A DNA stretch of 64,000 nucleotides from Steromphala cineraria (GCA_916613615.1 OU744725.1:6554708-6618707); one strand, 5' to 3'; positions 14,000-27,118 are shown, counted from the stretch's first letter. Numbers and translations are program-made. Notes: a model not told the origin generated them from the sequence alone.

Positions 14000-16800
14000 G
14001 ACCATCCAACTTGTTTTTTAATTGGTTTCATTTGAAAGGCACATCCTGAGTAGGGAAATCTCAAATTATCACGAAAACTTCTGCGTAGAGATTAAACGTA
14101 GCGCCAATAAATTTGCCACCATCAGTTTTAGACGATCCTACTTTCAAAACAAAGCAACCATGTTATGTAGTCAAAATTATGTGTGGATGAAACTTGTTTA
14201 TAGCTGTTGTAATATGATGTCTTTGGATCTTGATCTCCGTCTTTGATGAGAAATAAATCCTTTTAATATCAAAGTAAGGGATATCAAAATAATCGATATT
14301 TGTTATCTTTCTCGTCTGACAATAAACCCTCAATGAAACTTCACTTGTCTCAAAACAATCCAAATCCATTACACCAATCATATAAATTACAAGCATCTTT
14401 TAAAACCACATTGCCACAAAGAAATGCATCCTTATCCAAAATGTTGCTCCATTCGTTAGATCGCCCATGTCTCTAAGATGGAACTTAGATAAAACCAAAA
14501 CAACCCTTAATGAAGATATTCAAAACGTAGCAGATGATGTTTTCTCATTTTAAAAACACAAATAGATGTGTAAATGGAATTACTAATGATGTCTTATGAA
14601 AGAGTAACAATCGCACAAACACTTAACCTATTTCCTCATTAGGTTCATATTTCGACGATGACATAAATTATGTTTTAGAAAAATTCAAAAGTCCAAGGCA
14701 TTTTGCGAAATTGGTTTAGTTGATGTTTTTTAAAAAAGAAATAACCATTCGAATCAATGCACTAGCACGTTCAATTTTCTTTCGTCGCTAATTATACACG
14801 GTTTGATTGTGAATTGAGAATATTTCTTATTGAACGCTATTGTGCATATCACATCAAGAAGTGAGATTCTCATGTCTTTTCTCCTCAAACTCTTAACGAA
14901 GGAACAATGAATCATTTTCTGCCCCGTTTGTTTACAGCCGTAGAACCTCCTTTTGTCAAAAATCAAATTGCCACAAAAGTTTCTCTCTTCAAAAATATCT
15001 TTTAACATTTAGAGTTACATGAATCTAAAGATGCCTCTTTTTTACTTCATTTGAACCGCCATTCAAATGGAAAAAATGCATACCTAGAACATCTGTAATA
15101 GAACACCTCCTGTCACAATTTCAGCATAAATATATAAATAAGCATGATGATGATCTCTTGTTTGATTTCTCTTATCATCACTTTGAAATCACTTTAGAAA
15201 TCAGCAATCAGCGACAGAATAAATGAATGAAAACGTAAAAATGGTAGTTTGCAACGCACGTTTAAAAAGTTTGTAAACACATGATGACATAACATAGATA
15301 ATTGTTGTACATTAAAAAAACGCATTTTACCAGACTGGACTGAGATTTAAGCTCATTTACATACTATAGTTTGTATCAGACACGTACCTGGACTGAGACT
15401 ACATCTCATTTACATACTATAGTTTGTATCAGACACGTATCTGGACTGAGACTACATCTCATTTACATACTATAGCTTGTATCAGACACGTATCTGGACT
15501 GAGACTACATCTCATTTACATACTATAGTTTGTATCAGACACGTATCTGGACTGAGACTACATCTCATTTACATACTATAGCTTGTATCATACACGTACA
15601 TTTCGAATACAAATAACATCGAGGCTTACAAATGATATGTTTTTTACTCTTGTAAACTTTTTGGGGATTTGACAAAAACTGCTTTAAACATAATTTTCGA
15701 AAAATCAAGAATGAAAGATACAATCCCCAAAAAGCATTTTATTTCAATTTTCTCGAGAACTATGTATAAGGTCCTATTGACAGGTGTTGTTGTATTTGAA
15801 TTACTTATAAATAATACATTTGTCATTTTCACATTAGATTATTAGTTTGCTGCTCAACAATTTACAAATGTGACATTATTATATAACATCAACAAACTCC
15901 AACACTGACAGTAGTTTAAGATGTTATTACCTCTTGATAATATTGTATTCATAGTTAGTTTGTTAACTATGTTGGTGTTTAATTTATCTTCATAATATCG
16001 ACGTTTAAATATGTGTCTTGTAAAATCATTATCACTGTTCGTTTCTTTTCGCATTTCCATTTGATGTAAACTCACGGGCAAAGGAAACGCTGGTAACATA
16101 AATGTCAGGATATTTTATTCCATGTAAGATAAATGTGAATGAAGCAGAGTGGCAAAGTTTCCTTAGAAGTCAATTCAACTATGTTTGCCTTGTTTGAATC
16201 ATTTTGTGTTGCTGTTTTTGCATGGCGCCTTAGAAAGCGCGTGTCAAAAAATCATCAATTTGCTATCTCCTTAAATAAGCGAGATTGGAGAGCCAATTTG
16301 GTCATGTTTTGCATATTTATAGACGTTATAACGCGAAGACATATCAATGCAGAAAAGTCAAAGTGGATGTTTTTCATTAACAGTATCTCAAATAAACTTC
16401 TGATATACATTTCCGAAATTCAAACTTAATTTCAAAATAATTATTAACAAAAAAGTACCTGAAAACAGCAATGTTAGCACCCCAACAGTGTTTAGACAAC
16501 CACAGTACAAAACGCTCAATGCCATCATGGTTAAAATTATGAACAATAATTCTCCAAATATTGTTTTTATCAAACACATTCGAAATCGAATTTACATGGC
16601 ATACATAATTTGTTAATCCTTCGTTTGAAAATACCCAGCGTTTCTTTTGCCCATGAGTTTATGATCCGCACGATTACAAGATCCAATTACAGAATTCAGT
16701 TCTCATGTACATCACAGGGGCTGTGCCATGATAAGATCCCACACAAATATATTCACGATAGCATCTCTTCTCTACAATTTCTTATTTCATTTTCAACTTA
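14000..16800. other. Unpaired insertion in the right arm
   Basis: No counterpart was found in the left arm. It contains the 53-bp tandem array and several open frames of 60-96 codons (14754-15008 and 15854-16099 minus, 16139-16429 plus) with no recognisable domain. Nature unknown. Confidence 0.4.
15335..15599 (+). repeat. Tandem array, five copies of a 53-bp unit
   Basis: Unit starts CTGGACTGAGACTACATCTC. Copies begin at 15335, 15388, 15441, 15494 and 15547. The inner copies are nearly identical, alternating at one base (TATAGTTTG/TATAGCTTG). The first and last copies differ more. Confidence 0.9.
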
Positions 16801-16989
16801 ATTGGAAAAATATAACGAACCAACTTATTCCCACAGTCACACTGAAAACTATGTTGTCAATAATCAATAATAGTCCATTAAATTAGTACCCAGTACAAAT
16901 TTCAACATACATGATTTCAAATAATTTACACTCCCTTAATCCCTAAAATGGGACTACCCCTTAATAACATATTGAAAATCTAGGAAAAT

Positions 16990-17700
16990 CTAAGTCGTGG
17001 ATCAAGGTCAACTGTGGCTTTCAATGTCATGGGGTCACGGGACAGATTTCGTTTCAATTATACTTTCCTCTTATATGTATCATGTTGCATATCAAATGAA
17101 AGCTAATTTGTGGCGGGTAGAATTAATATGTTGCTTGATATACTGGACTATTAAGAACAAGAAGACATGGTCATCAACATATCCCGCCAAATTAGTTTTC
17201 ATAAAGCTCTGTAATATGAAATTACAGCCTCCAAAACAAGGAACAAGGGCAATAACTCCTTTAAAATAATTGTGCGGTTCTCATTTTCATACTCTATCAA
17301 GGTATTGATGCCCTTGCGACACACAACAAATCTGCTTATACCATCTTAAATAGTTTCTAAAACAAAAATGGCCCCTTCGATGATACCCTTATACATAATC
17401 CACAAACAAACAACCCACTCATTGACAAATGAAATAAAACTGAGATTTGTTTTTTTGCTCTGCATTGTTTAATACGAAATTAACGAGATTCCTGAAGGCG
17501 TTATCATCTGTTTCTCTTCTAGCAAGCTAGAGGATAAATAACGACTCAAGCAAGCGTTTTAGAACTGAATATATCTGCTCAATTCATTCATATTGGAAAA
17601 TACGTCACACTCCATGGATTAATAGATATTGTATGTACGCTATCATATACGCTAATATACTTTACACAAGTAGCAGTCTGCTTAGGCATGAAAATACCAT
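16990..17700. other. No gene recognised; possible repeat
   Basis: An open frame of 90 codons (16997-17269) has no domain features. The segment CAAGGTCAACTGTGGCTTTC... resembles transcript-like repeats seen elsewhere in mollusc DNA, but I cannot assign it. Confidence 0.2.
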
Positions 17701-17717
17701 TTCTATACATCATTAGG

Positions 17718-18040
17718 CATTCTCTCCCTACAGAGGCAGATCATGTCATGTTGATTTAACCTCTGTTATATTACGCGGAGTTTGTGGGATAGAATGGGAG
17801 ATGCCTGGTTGGAGGCAATGAAAGTTAGTTGAGCAATCACCGACGCTGTTCTTAAATCACCAGTTTGGCTACTGAATCAAGGCAAAGGCATTGTGAAATG
17901 AACCATCCTTTTCATGAGAGCAGCCTTAATTTGATTAAGAAATTCGAATGTATTGTGATGAATTTTCCCCCGATAATGTCGGCGAAATATAACAGAGGTT
18001 AAATCAACATGACTTGATCTGCCTCTGTGGTGAGAAAATG
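17718..18040. mobile_element. hAT-like MITE, copy 1 (about 323 bp)
   Basis: Inverted ends CATTCTCTCCCTACAGAGGC and GCCTCTGTGGTGAGAAAATG, then inner inverted repeats around TTGATTTAACCTCTGTT. Exact 8-bp flanks ATCATTAG at 17709-17716 and 18041-18048, with one extra G on the left. The 8-bp duplication is the mark of hAT transposons. No transposase is present. Confidence 0.8.
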
Positions 18041-18999
18041 ATCATTAGTTTGCGTCAGTTCGTAGTAAAACGGCATGTTGGTACCAAGTTTTGAAAGTTT
18101 GGTGCTTTAAATGGTTTAGTACGAAATATAATTTTTTTCGATATAATTCGTTTATTAAACAAGATATTGATGGTAAGAGTAATCAGGACCACATATGTGT
18201 CGAGCACTAAAACGATGATTGCATACATATTGTTTTACGCTACATAAACAAGTTGTAAATAAAATGTGTATGTTGGAATTGAACCACTTTCTTGCAATTT
18301 AAAAAAATTTCAATTCCTTTTGCTTAAGTATGAGTAGGAACGTGGAGCTAAGAATAAATTTTTTGTGATTTATTTAACTGTAATGAATACAAAAACTTCT
18401 AATTATGTTAAATCAAGCATTGATTAAATATTGCCGAAAATTGAATAATTCATTCACATCACGGTGTTATTATCCTGTCTTGTATTCATAATGACGTGAA
18501 AATATTATTCAGATTTGGAACAGTGACCAACTTTACTTGGTTCACCAGTACCGGAAGCTAAATCAGTAGTTAAGAGAAGGTGTGGACAGTTAGTTCTAAA
18601 TCGGTGTTAATGTGAATGATTCCAGGAGTCCTTAATAGACTGAACCCACTGAGTATTTCCTTTGTCCACTCCACCAGCTTGTAATTGGGAATCAAATTCT
18701 ACAGAAGTAGAGCATATAAGAAGTAATTGAAAGTAATTGGAAGTAATGGCTGATTTACAGACCAACACCCACAATAATATCTCTTAGTGTGTAGTGTGAA
18801 GTTACAAACATTGGTTAAGATTAAATTGTATTGACTATGTCAATTTTCTTATATAAATGTTTCATATTGATCAAAACTAGAACACAGAGTATGTTTACTA
18901 CAATGATTATGTGAATGGTCCCCACAGAGAAATCGCATTAAGGAGAAAGGGAACTGAGAGATGGAACGCACCTACGTTGAGAGACTATTCATTGATGTC

Positions 19000-19740
19000 A
19001 ATACGTCTAAACTGATATACATAACATTCACTGGAGTAAATACATACTCTACATACTTTAATTTAACAACGGACCAAAATCATCGAAAAGGGGTGGGGTT
19101 GGGGGGAAATGCTGTATTATGGACAATTCAGTAAGCAGGGATGCATGTGGTGGGCCACGCTCACGATTTGGCTCGTTTAAACTTTGATACTTTTCTTTGT
19201 AACATGAATTTATTGCCAATTTTAATTAACTGTTAGTTTATTATTCAATTTCAATGTATAATCATTCGTATTCATTCGTATTTGCAATCAACCTATTATG
19301 CTTATCAAAAATGGATGTGAGTAGTCCTCATTCAACATATATTTATAAAATGTTGGATATTCAACACTTTTAACTGAAACTTGCCAATCTAGCTACCTTT
19401 AACTTTGGATATTATGTTTGCTTTCTCCAGAAAAAAATGCGTAAAACAATCTCACTCGCTCACTCAAGAATAAAATCCCCCACTCGCTTTGTTAACGTTC
19501 TAGTCTCTTAGAAATAATCAGTTTTGCTTTAAATGTGATGCAATGAAAGGCTTGACGGAATTCTGCTACTTATATGTTTTCGTAAATGCCTTTTTGTCTT
19601 AGAATAAGCTATTTCACCAAACAGGGGTACATCATGTCACTTAAGAACTCATATATACTTATCATCCCGATTGTTTCGTATATTTTGTATTTAATGAGAC
19701 CTCGAATAGTATTCTATAGGAATGATAGGTAGAATAAGAA
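19000..19740. other. No gene recognised
   Basis: AT-rich sequence between repeat segments. It has a short G-rich run at about 19089-19108 and no coding signal. Confidence 0.3.
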
Positions 19741-20861
19741 TAGAATAAAAGATAAATTGCACCTTGCACGGTCATCTACGTGCTCGGCATTTTAGTATTC
19801 TATGTTGGATATGTCAGCAAAAGTTAATGCTGATTTAACATATTTCTCCCTAGTGGCTTCGGTTTTGAAAGAAAGGCTTTGACATTCAACCATTTGAAGA
19901 TGAATCAACTAATAGATTATCAATGAATGCTTTCTCAGTAAGCTGATGAGCTAGGTAATCATCGTTCTCATTTAGTCCTGTTTAACATAAAAAAATTAAT
20001 TTGGCCAAAACAATTCTGTTTCAATATTTTTCAGTCATTAAATAGGGAACCAACGTATGAAATTTCTGTACTAATGTATTTATTTGGCAAGGAATAGCCA
20101 TAATTGACAATAAATTTTGTGAAGTATGACGCATTAAAATAGCTGTCTCTTGTAAAGTCGTTTACTCCATAAATCTCCTTAAACATGATCATTAACGTCA
20201 AGAGCAGGAATTATTATATTTCACTACTCTGTCCAATTCATATTGATTAAGCAATTATGAAGTTTTTTAATATCATTTTCTCAATTATCATTTGAAGTTA
20301 TATATTCAAACTCGGCTTAACTATATCTTAATCATACTTGTTTAATCCTTCAGTTCAATATTAAATATAGTAAACTATATTGATAAGGCGAAATCTGGTT
20401 TCTGCTGTTTTGACTCAAATTTTTAAAAAAACTATTTGATAAGAAATGGGTTTTTTTTTCATTAATCTGTTATGTCCAATCCTCAAATGTTCTTTCAGGA
20501 AATTTTATATTCTTATCTTGAGAAAGTTGAAGGTATTAAGGAATTTTATTGAAAAATCACAAAATGACAAGAAAAACAAAATATTCTTTCTGTTTGTTAC
20601 AATTCAAAATTAACAACTGCATAGAAACATGTTTTTATTTTATCAAAATGTGATATGATAATTTCAAGGGATAATCTTATAATTGCAATGTTACTACACT
20701 TTACGTTTTTTGGAAACTCTGGTTTGAAGAGAGCTTTCAAATACATCCAAGCATTTCTCAATGTGCAACCATATCTCATGCTTTCATACCTTATGACGTC
20801 ATAATCTACTGACGCAAAGGTCATGTCTTCACAGCTGCAAAAGCGAAAGCAGATATATCTG

Positions 20862-21012
20862 TCTTTTCTTGACTAATACCATGTTTATCTCATCGAATGA
20901 GGTAGAAAGTTTATATTATCACGAGTAGCGCAGCCACGAGTGAAAATATTTAACTTTTCTACCTCACGAGATGAGATAAACGTGGTATTTGTCAAGAATT
21001 GACAGATATTCT
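20862..21012. repeat. Long hairpin 2 (about 150 bp)
   Basis: Left arm TTCTTGACTAATACCATG..., right arm inverse ...CGTGGTATTTGTCAAGAA. The loop region reads CACGAGTAGCGCAGCCACGA. Arms pair with few mismatches. Confidence 0.8.
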
Positions 21013-21093
21013 ATTTATTATATGATGAAATCCTTCTAATTACGTCAAAAAAAGGCTTATTTCATGTTGAGCGACCGCTTGGAAGAGCCCGTC

Positions 21094-21303
21094 ACCGCGG
21101 TAACAGTGTGATGTCATATGAGAATTCATGACGTCAGACCATTGTTACATGACGTCAAACTCTTGAATTTGACGTCACTCGAGTGGTGATAAAGTTTATC
21201 ACCACTCAGTAGAGTGACGATAAAGGTTATCGCCACTGTAGCCAGATAGAGGGTTTATTTCACTGATAGAACAGAGTATCTCACCCTCATTCATATAATA
21301 AAT
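21094..21303. repeat. CRE cluster, two hairpins and conserved tail
   Basis: TGACGTCA occurs at 21130-21137, 21151-21158 and 21171-21178. A perfect hairpin GTGGTGATAAAGTTTATCACCAC lies within 21181-21207 and a second at about 21212-21237. The tail (GTTTATTTCACTGATAGAAC to ATAATAAAT, 21252-21303) matches 45700-45752. Confidence 0.65.
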
Positions 21304-21309
21304 TATCTT

Positions 21310-22230
21310 TACACCTGCGTTAGTAACAAATTGATACGTTCCTCTCCCTAGCAAAAACTCGTAACTTACCTGGACCCATATACTTTAATTTCAATAAGTC
21401 CCCATACGTGTTCGTTCTGGACATAACCCACAATTCTTCTTACTAACTTGTACAACATCGCGCAAGCAATTCAAAGACATAGTAGTCCCTAGTTGATAAT
21501 TTGTTTGAGGCACTGTTAAAATATATTTTTATATTTAAAAAAATGAAAGGGCTGAATCTCTAGTACCTATATATAGTGAGTGTGTAAATTGTTTTTGGTT
21601 AAATTGGATTTGTGAGCAGACAAAGTAATCCTAAATTGCAGGTCGAGTCAGTCTGATCGGTCTTGACAAAAGGGTCACATTTGTTTACACCGGCCTTCCA
21701 TTCCGCAAAAGGTGTGTTCATGTTTTGACTGAAAGTGGAAAGTCCATGTGCAAAAGCCGAAACCCAACGAAATAAAGAGATAAGGCTTTGTTAGAAAGAC
21801 AAAAATGATAAAACTTCTGGAAAATAATTGTGGTCTGAGACCTGTTGCAAACGAAGGCGATTGAGATTGTTGCTTGACACAATAAATAGGGGTATTCCAA
21901 AACTGTGGATTCGAATTAATACGTTGGGTGATTGCATGACAGTTACTGTTTGTTAAAATAAAATAAATCTTTTTCGTTTTGGATAATCAAGTATTAAATT
22001 TTAAATTATCAGTGTATTGTTTTGTGTAACACACTGCAATTTCACCACAACAATTCTATCTCTTTATATATATATATATATATGATTAACACTACAGTAC
22101 CTTGTTTCATACCATTGGTTACTGATACAGATAGATAGAGCAACAATACATGCAAAATGTCTCCAGGGGTACAGTTAGGTGAAGTCAGAGTTTATTTTCT
22201 CGAATAATTGTTGATAGTGGTTCCTAGTGG
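21310..22230. other. No gene; TA microsatellite
   Basis: A (TA)n run at 22064-22083. The minus frame 21718-21900 has no domain features. Confidence 0.35.
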
Positions 22231-22234
22231 TACC

Positions 22235-22280
22235 AGGCCGGTTATATTTGAAATATTGCCCAAGCGGGACTCACTCATCC
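22235..22280 (+). repeat. SINE-like tail fragment
   Basis: GAAATATTGCCCAAGCGGGACTCACTCAT matches the tails at 23163-23220 and 27598-27666. Confidence 0.5.
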
Positions 22281-23039
22281 TTCAATCACCTATTGATATA
22301 GAACATCAATCATGAAAAGCCCGTTTGGACTCTTCCTATGGTAATTATTATGTACATACTTTCATCTCAGTCATGTATGTCAATATGACAAATGGATCAG
22401 GCTTTATAAAAATATCCTAATATGAACATACTATAACTTTATCAGAAGAAATGTATGCCATAGTACACAGAATATATACAAGTATCATTTGCATATTGAA
22501 ATACGGTATGAAATGCAAACAGTTTGATGAAATAAAGCTTGTGAGTATTAGATTATTATAAATCATATGCTTTATTACCAAAACATTATTTTTGGTGAAA
22601 ATTTATACTGCTATTTGAATGGAATACTGTGCATAGGTGTCTTGATTGGTTACAATGTTGAACGACAATAGGCTGTTTAGCATCATTGGAATAATTGTAT
22701 GAACATTTCATCTGAAAATTACTTGTACAGTGAGTGTCAAGATATCATCATACAGCAAGACAGAACAAGAAACTATCAGATACAAGTGGACATCAGGGAG
22801 AATTTGTCAATTATTGTTTTTCTGGTGGAGACACAGGGCGAGTACATCTGTTTTGGTAACCCCACTGAGATGTTACTATATTCTTAAAAAGATACATTTT
22901 TCTTGTATTTCTTTACTCTAGACCTAAAACATATTATGATTTCAATATTAAGTAAGTAAGTTTCAAATGTGTCTAAACAAGCAGTTGGCCAACACGTTAA
23001 TACTTTTTTGGGTTATGTTTTTGTGTTAGAAGTCTATGA

Positions 23040-23220
23040 TGTGGCGCGCAAGACTAAACATTGTTTGGATACAAATAACAGCCGTTCGTGCTTGGCAATA
23101 AATAACAATGTTTATGAATTCTCTTCCGGAATTTCCCCCACTCCTCCTGCATTTCATTGCCCCGCCGCCAATGGCTGAAATATTGCCCAAGCGGAGTTAT
23201 GCATTAACTCACTCACTCAT
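23040..23220 (+). mobile_element. SINE-like repeat with ACTC tail
   Basis: Ends CCGCCGCCAATGGCTGAAAT, ATTGCCCAAGCGG, then an ACTCACTC run. The conserved tail fits a retroposed short element. The left boundary is uncertain. Confidence 0.55.
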
Positions 23221-23464
23221 GATATCGCTCGTCATTGTAGTGTCTTAAACGTAAAGTGACGTTGATGTGCGTGTTGCTAAAGTTAATACCGTGTACGCTT
23301 CAGGAGAGTTTATACATGGTGTTTGAGAGAGTGTTTGCAGGATCTTGACAATGACTTGGACCATGTAAAAAAGCCACAATGCCTGAAAACTGCATTAAGT
23401 CTGACCATCATGTGATGTGACTTTCGGGGATCTTGTTACGACTTTCTGGATAATTCCTCTTTAA

Positions 23465-23823
23465 AGGGGCAGTAGCACGTTTTTAGGGGGAATATAAGGT
23501 GATGTCTCAGGAAAATGAAAATAAATGGTTCCAATTGAAAGATAATGTATTAAAAGTAAAGGAAGCAGTAATAAATCAAATATGTAATGTAAAGTTAAGC
23601 CATGCGATTCCTTTTCTTACAAAAAATGAATTAAAGGTGTTCACACAAAAATGGCTGTCAATGGATTTTATGTGAATCTTTAGAATTTGTTCTCTGTTTA
23701 TGGATGATTGGTTTGTGTAATGAGATTTTTGACACTTTTAAAGTATTACATCAAGGAATTAACTTTCAATTATCAGTGAAAAATTTAAAATATAAAATTG
23801 TCAAAAAACGTGCTACTGCCCCT
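23465..23823. mobile_element. TTAA-flanked MITE (359 bp)
   Basis: Flanked by TTAA at 23461-23464 and 23824-23827. Inverted ends AGGGGCAGTAGCACGTTTTT and its complement. TTAA duplication fits piggyBac- or Kolobok-type elements. Related copies lie at 6688-7026 and about 7090-7315. Confidence 0.75.
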
Positions 23824-23829
23824 TTAATC

Positions 23830-25475
23830 ACCACTTAATGTATGGACTGGATATTGTCTTCACTACCATACTGTCTCAACCGAATCTGTTGACCTTTCGA
23901 ATAATATAAGAGAACAATATTTCAGTACTCGAACATGTTGTTGGTCTGCAGGAATTTCAAGTTTCTCAAGATTTTCAATCTGACGTAAATATATTCCATT
24001 TGAGACACTTAACAAAATGTTAAACAATTTTAACCACAACATCCTTTAAATGTTGCAACAGGAGAAAGAAATCTAGTTGTCGTACAAATGCCTCAACAAA
24101 TGATAAGCATGGCAGTGTATTCTACCGTTCCGCTGATGTTTCTATCGGCTAAACCAACTCCCGTATTAATATCGGAATGAATAATCAATAGGAAAGCTCC
24201 TGCTATCGCTTAATCGTTGCAAGATATAAATTATGCGCACTATTTGAGAAATCTGAAGATCTCAATCAGGAGACTTAACAAGGTGGAAATATGATTAGCA
24301 AAAATGTCCCGTAAAAATTACTCAAGCACAAATTGCTAAGGCACGTATTTCATTGCATTAAAGTTTGCACGAACAGGTTATCACAACGTTATTAACATTT
24401 TCCCCTCAATTCTAAAAAAAAAAGTCTCTCCCCAAAAACAAACTCAAGTCAAAAAATGCTGAGCCGAACTCTATTGTATAATCAGTCTAGTTCAAGGGTC
24501 TCCGACAGGTTCCCCAAACGGCTAAAATCTGCAAGATGAAATTTGATACATTTCAGCTCATGTCAGTACGAAAACACCTCTCGCATGGAAACGTGGTTCC
24601 TGTTATCGAGATCATTGTCATGATTCAAGTGGCTAAAATGATGGTATCAAGGGATAGGTTGGAGCATATCGCGGAGACAGATATATATAATATATATGGA
24701 AGGTGGGGGGAAGGTCAGAGTTTTACTGTTGTACCTGATATTGTTTAATTCAGCTGCGAATTAAATCTCATTGTATGGTTGAATAATCAATAAGGAAGTC
24801 ATGTTCCTCGGTGGAAGTTACCCCTTTTTCATTGATTTCATTAGGGTTGATATTCTTAATCAAAGAAAACATTGTTTCAATGCTCATTGAACGGACGATA
24901 AATAAAGTTGCTTGCTATTGCAAACTCTATTTCAAACAAAGGTGTTTAGCCCATTAGTCTCATAAGATAAACAACTTAGAAGGCGATTGAACTATGGAAT
25001 GAATTGGAAAATATTAACTAACAGTTCACGTTATTTTATCAGAAATCATAAATGTTACCCTTAATATTTGTTTAATGATTTCTAAAGGTAAAAATCTGAA
25101 GCGAAAACTACAACCCTGGATAAACCGTGACTAAATTAACATTAAAGTTGAAAGCAATCTATTGAAATTCTTTGTACTGAGAATATTGTGTTTGTTGACC
25201 CAGAATTATTTATATTGATGAAATTGTTGAAAACTCATCTTATCAATGAAACATCTCTTTTTAATTTAAAGTCGTGAACAATATTTTATCGAACGTTGAC
25301 AGTAGACATTGCATTTAAAGTGCCTTATCTCGTAATTTGTGTTTTCAAATTGTATTTGACAAAAATTAATGTTCACAGACTTAAATTTCTAGTAATCTGT
25401 GTTTCTTTCCTTTTATTTTTGTACCATCTTTAAACAAAACTTGTATGTTGGCAGGAATCATCTGTATTTTAGAAG
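23830..25475. other. No gene recognised
   Basis: AT-rich. The frame 24536-24748 contains no domain. I see no repeats that I can place. Confidence 0.3.
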
Positions 25476-25479
25476 TAAT

Positions 25480-25600
25480 AGTTATATGACGAGTATTGGT
25501 CGTCCACGGTCTAGTCCACGACATGGTTGGTTATACGACGAGCCGCGGAGCGTATAACTTACTTATACCACGACCAACACAACGACATATATAAACAAAA
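25480..25600. repeat. Long hairpin 3 (about 120 bp)
   Basis: ATATGACGAGTATTGGTCGT pairs with inverse ATATGTCGTTGTGTTGGTCGT at the other end. An inner hairpin GTTATACG/CGTATAAC encloses ACGAGCCGCGGA. Several mismatches. Confidence 0.65.
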
Positions 25601-25639
25601 CATATCTGTTAAAATACCATACGTAAATTGTAAAAATAG

Positions 25640-25993
25640 AGCCATGGGCTCTGTAGCTCATCAGACTTTTGAATAAAATATGTTTTGACCCCTGTGACCC
25701 CAAGGAGAAGAAGATGAAAATAGGTTTTTAAGGTTTTGACCCCTGTGACCCCATTTGGGGTCATGGGGTCACAAAATCTACAATTTAGAAACCCCTTTGG
25801 CCAAGGAGTCTACACACAACTTTTCAGCTCTCTAGACATTCTGGAACTGGAGAAGAAGATGAAAATAGGTTTTTAAGGTAATGACCCCTGTGACTCCATT
25901 TGGGGTCATAGGGTCCCGAAATCTACAATTTAGAATCCCCATTTGCCAAGGAGTCTGCACATCAAATTTCAGCTCTCTAGAGTCATTGGTTTC

Positions 25994-26025
<32 letters not shown>

Positions 26026-26052
26026 GATGGACGGATGGACGGACGGACGTTT
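25640..26052 (+). repeat. Degenerate tandem element ending in GGAC repeats
   Basis: GGAGAAGAAGATGAAAATAG recurs near 25709, 25851 and 25996 (spacing about 143 bp), with GACCCCTGTGACCCC between. It ends in GGATGGACGGATGGACGGAC. Resembles dispersed elements of other molluscs. Confidence 0.6.
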
Positions 26053-26510
26053 TCAAGAAGAAAATAAACATCTATTCTCTTACCTTATTCTGGCATTCGA
26101 ATGAACATGCGAGATGTTTTGAATGTTTTTGTTTAACAGTACAGTTGTCTAAATGGTTTAATGCAACGTTAAATGATCCTGGTCTGTCAGGCTAGGCTTC
26201 TGAAAATATTCTCCATCTCTATTCTCAACATGATCCAGTTTAACATAACAATCTTAACTCTTTGCAGGTTTTTTATGGAACTACACACATGATGCGTGTC
26301 CAGGAGAAAAGAAACTTTTCCTAAAACGGAATTGATTCGTATGGGTGAATCGTTTGTGTGAAGAGAAGAGAGATGTGTCTCAACTCTGCCAAAACGAAGA
26401 AATGGTCAGCAGTATTTCTCAGGTCAAAACGACGTCCTCCGGCTGTAACGACTACCTCAAACGATGACAAGGCTCCCGACAGAACCCTTACAATTCACAA
26501 AATATCATAA

Positions 26511-26774
26511 ATGTTTAAAAACCCTAATAAAGGTTGTCCCATCGTTGTTTGTCGTTATTTGAAATTGGAGGTATTTGTCAAACTGTTACACCCTATGTGT
26601 ATACCCTGTCAATGTCCCCTCACTGTTAAACACATATTGTGTGAGTGTTGGGACACAGCCCAAATCAGGGAAACATTTTACCCTAATATTTCCATTTCAC
26701 AACTTTTTTATCACTTCGGTGAACACCGTATTTTAGATTTTCTTAAGGAAATCGAGCTTTTTGATAAGTTATAA
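26511..26774 (+). pseudogene. Non-LTR retrotransposon C-terminal remnant
   Basis: The 87-codon frame contains CIPCQCPLTVKHILCECWD and AQIRETFY, then ILDFLKEIELF. The C..C..PLTVKHIL.EC block is typical of the C-terminal region of LINE polymerases. No polymerase core is present, so this is a 5'-truncated dead copy. Confidence 0.7.
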
Positions 26775-26809
26775 ATTGTAATACTATTTATAAACCTCCA
26801 GTGACGTCA

Positions 26810-27118
26810 CTCTATTGTTCTATTAGGTTCTTCTTTTACCGGATAAACCTCTTTGCCGGGCATTCTCCAAGAATGCCCAGGGCTTTCTCTAGGATAGCCC
26901 GGAGCTTACTGTAGAATTTATCGGAAATTTATTTTGATAGGGATTATACACGTTTTGAAATACTTTGTTTCAAAGTCCTTCGTCGAATAAATACCATCAC
27001 AAAATATCACAATTTGACAAATCACAAATATAATATTCGCATGCCTGGTTTCGAACTCTGCATCACTCGCTTACGAAACTCGCGCCTTTGACAACTCGGC
27101 TATAAAGGCCCACGAGAA
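26810..27118 (-). mobile_element. tRNA-derived SINE
   Basis: On the minus strand the head reads TATAGCCGAGTTGTCAAAGG (polymerase III A-box like, about 27106-27087) and GAGTTCGAAACC (B-box, about 27057-27046) with tRNA-like spacing. A body follows with ACGAAGGACTTTGAAACAAAG. The 3' limit is not certain. It is not a functional tRNA. Confidence 0.65.

Larger units (their letters stand above)
10870..20350 (-). repeat. Right arm of the large inverted duplication
   Basis: Reverse-oriented partner of 890-6400. Pairing is continuous from about 11020 to 14000. It is interrupted by about 2.8 kb of unpaired sequence (14000-16800) and resumes at 16800, 18520 and 19740-20350. An hAT-like MITE at 17718-18040 accounts for part of the later offset. 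Confidence 0.65.

Noticed and set aside
15335..15599. CRISPR-like array
   Set aside because: The repeat units are contiguous without spacers, in a eukaryotic genome.
27040..27118. Functional tRNA gene
   Set aside because: A- and B-box strings are present but the cloverleaf is poor and the sequence continues into a SINE body.
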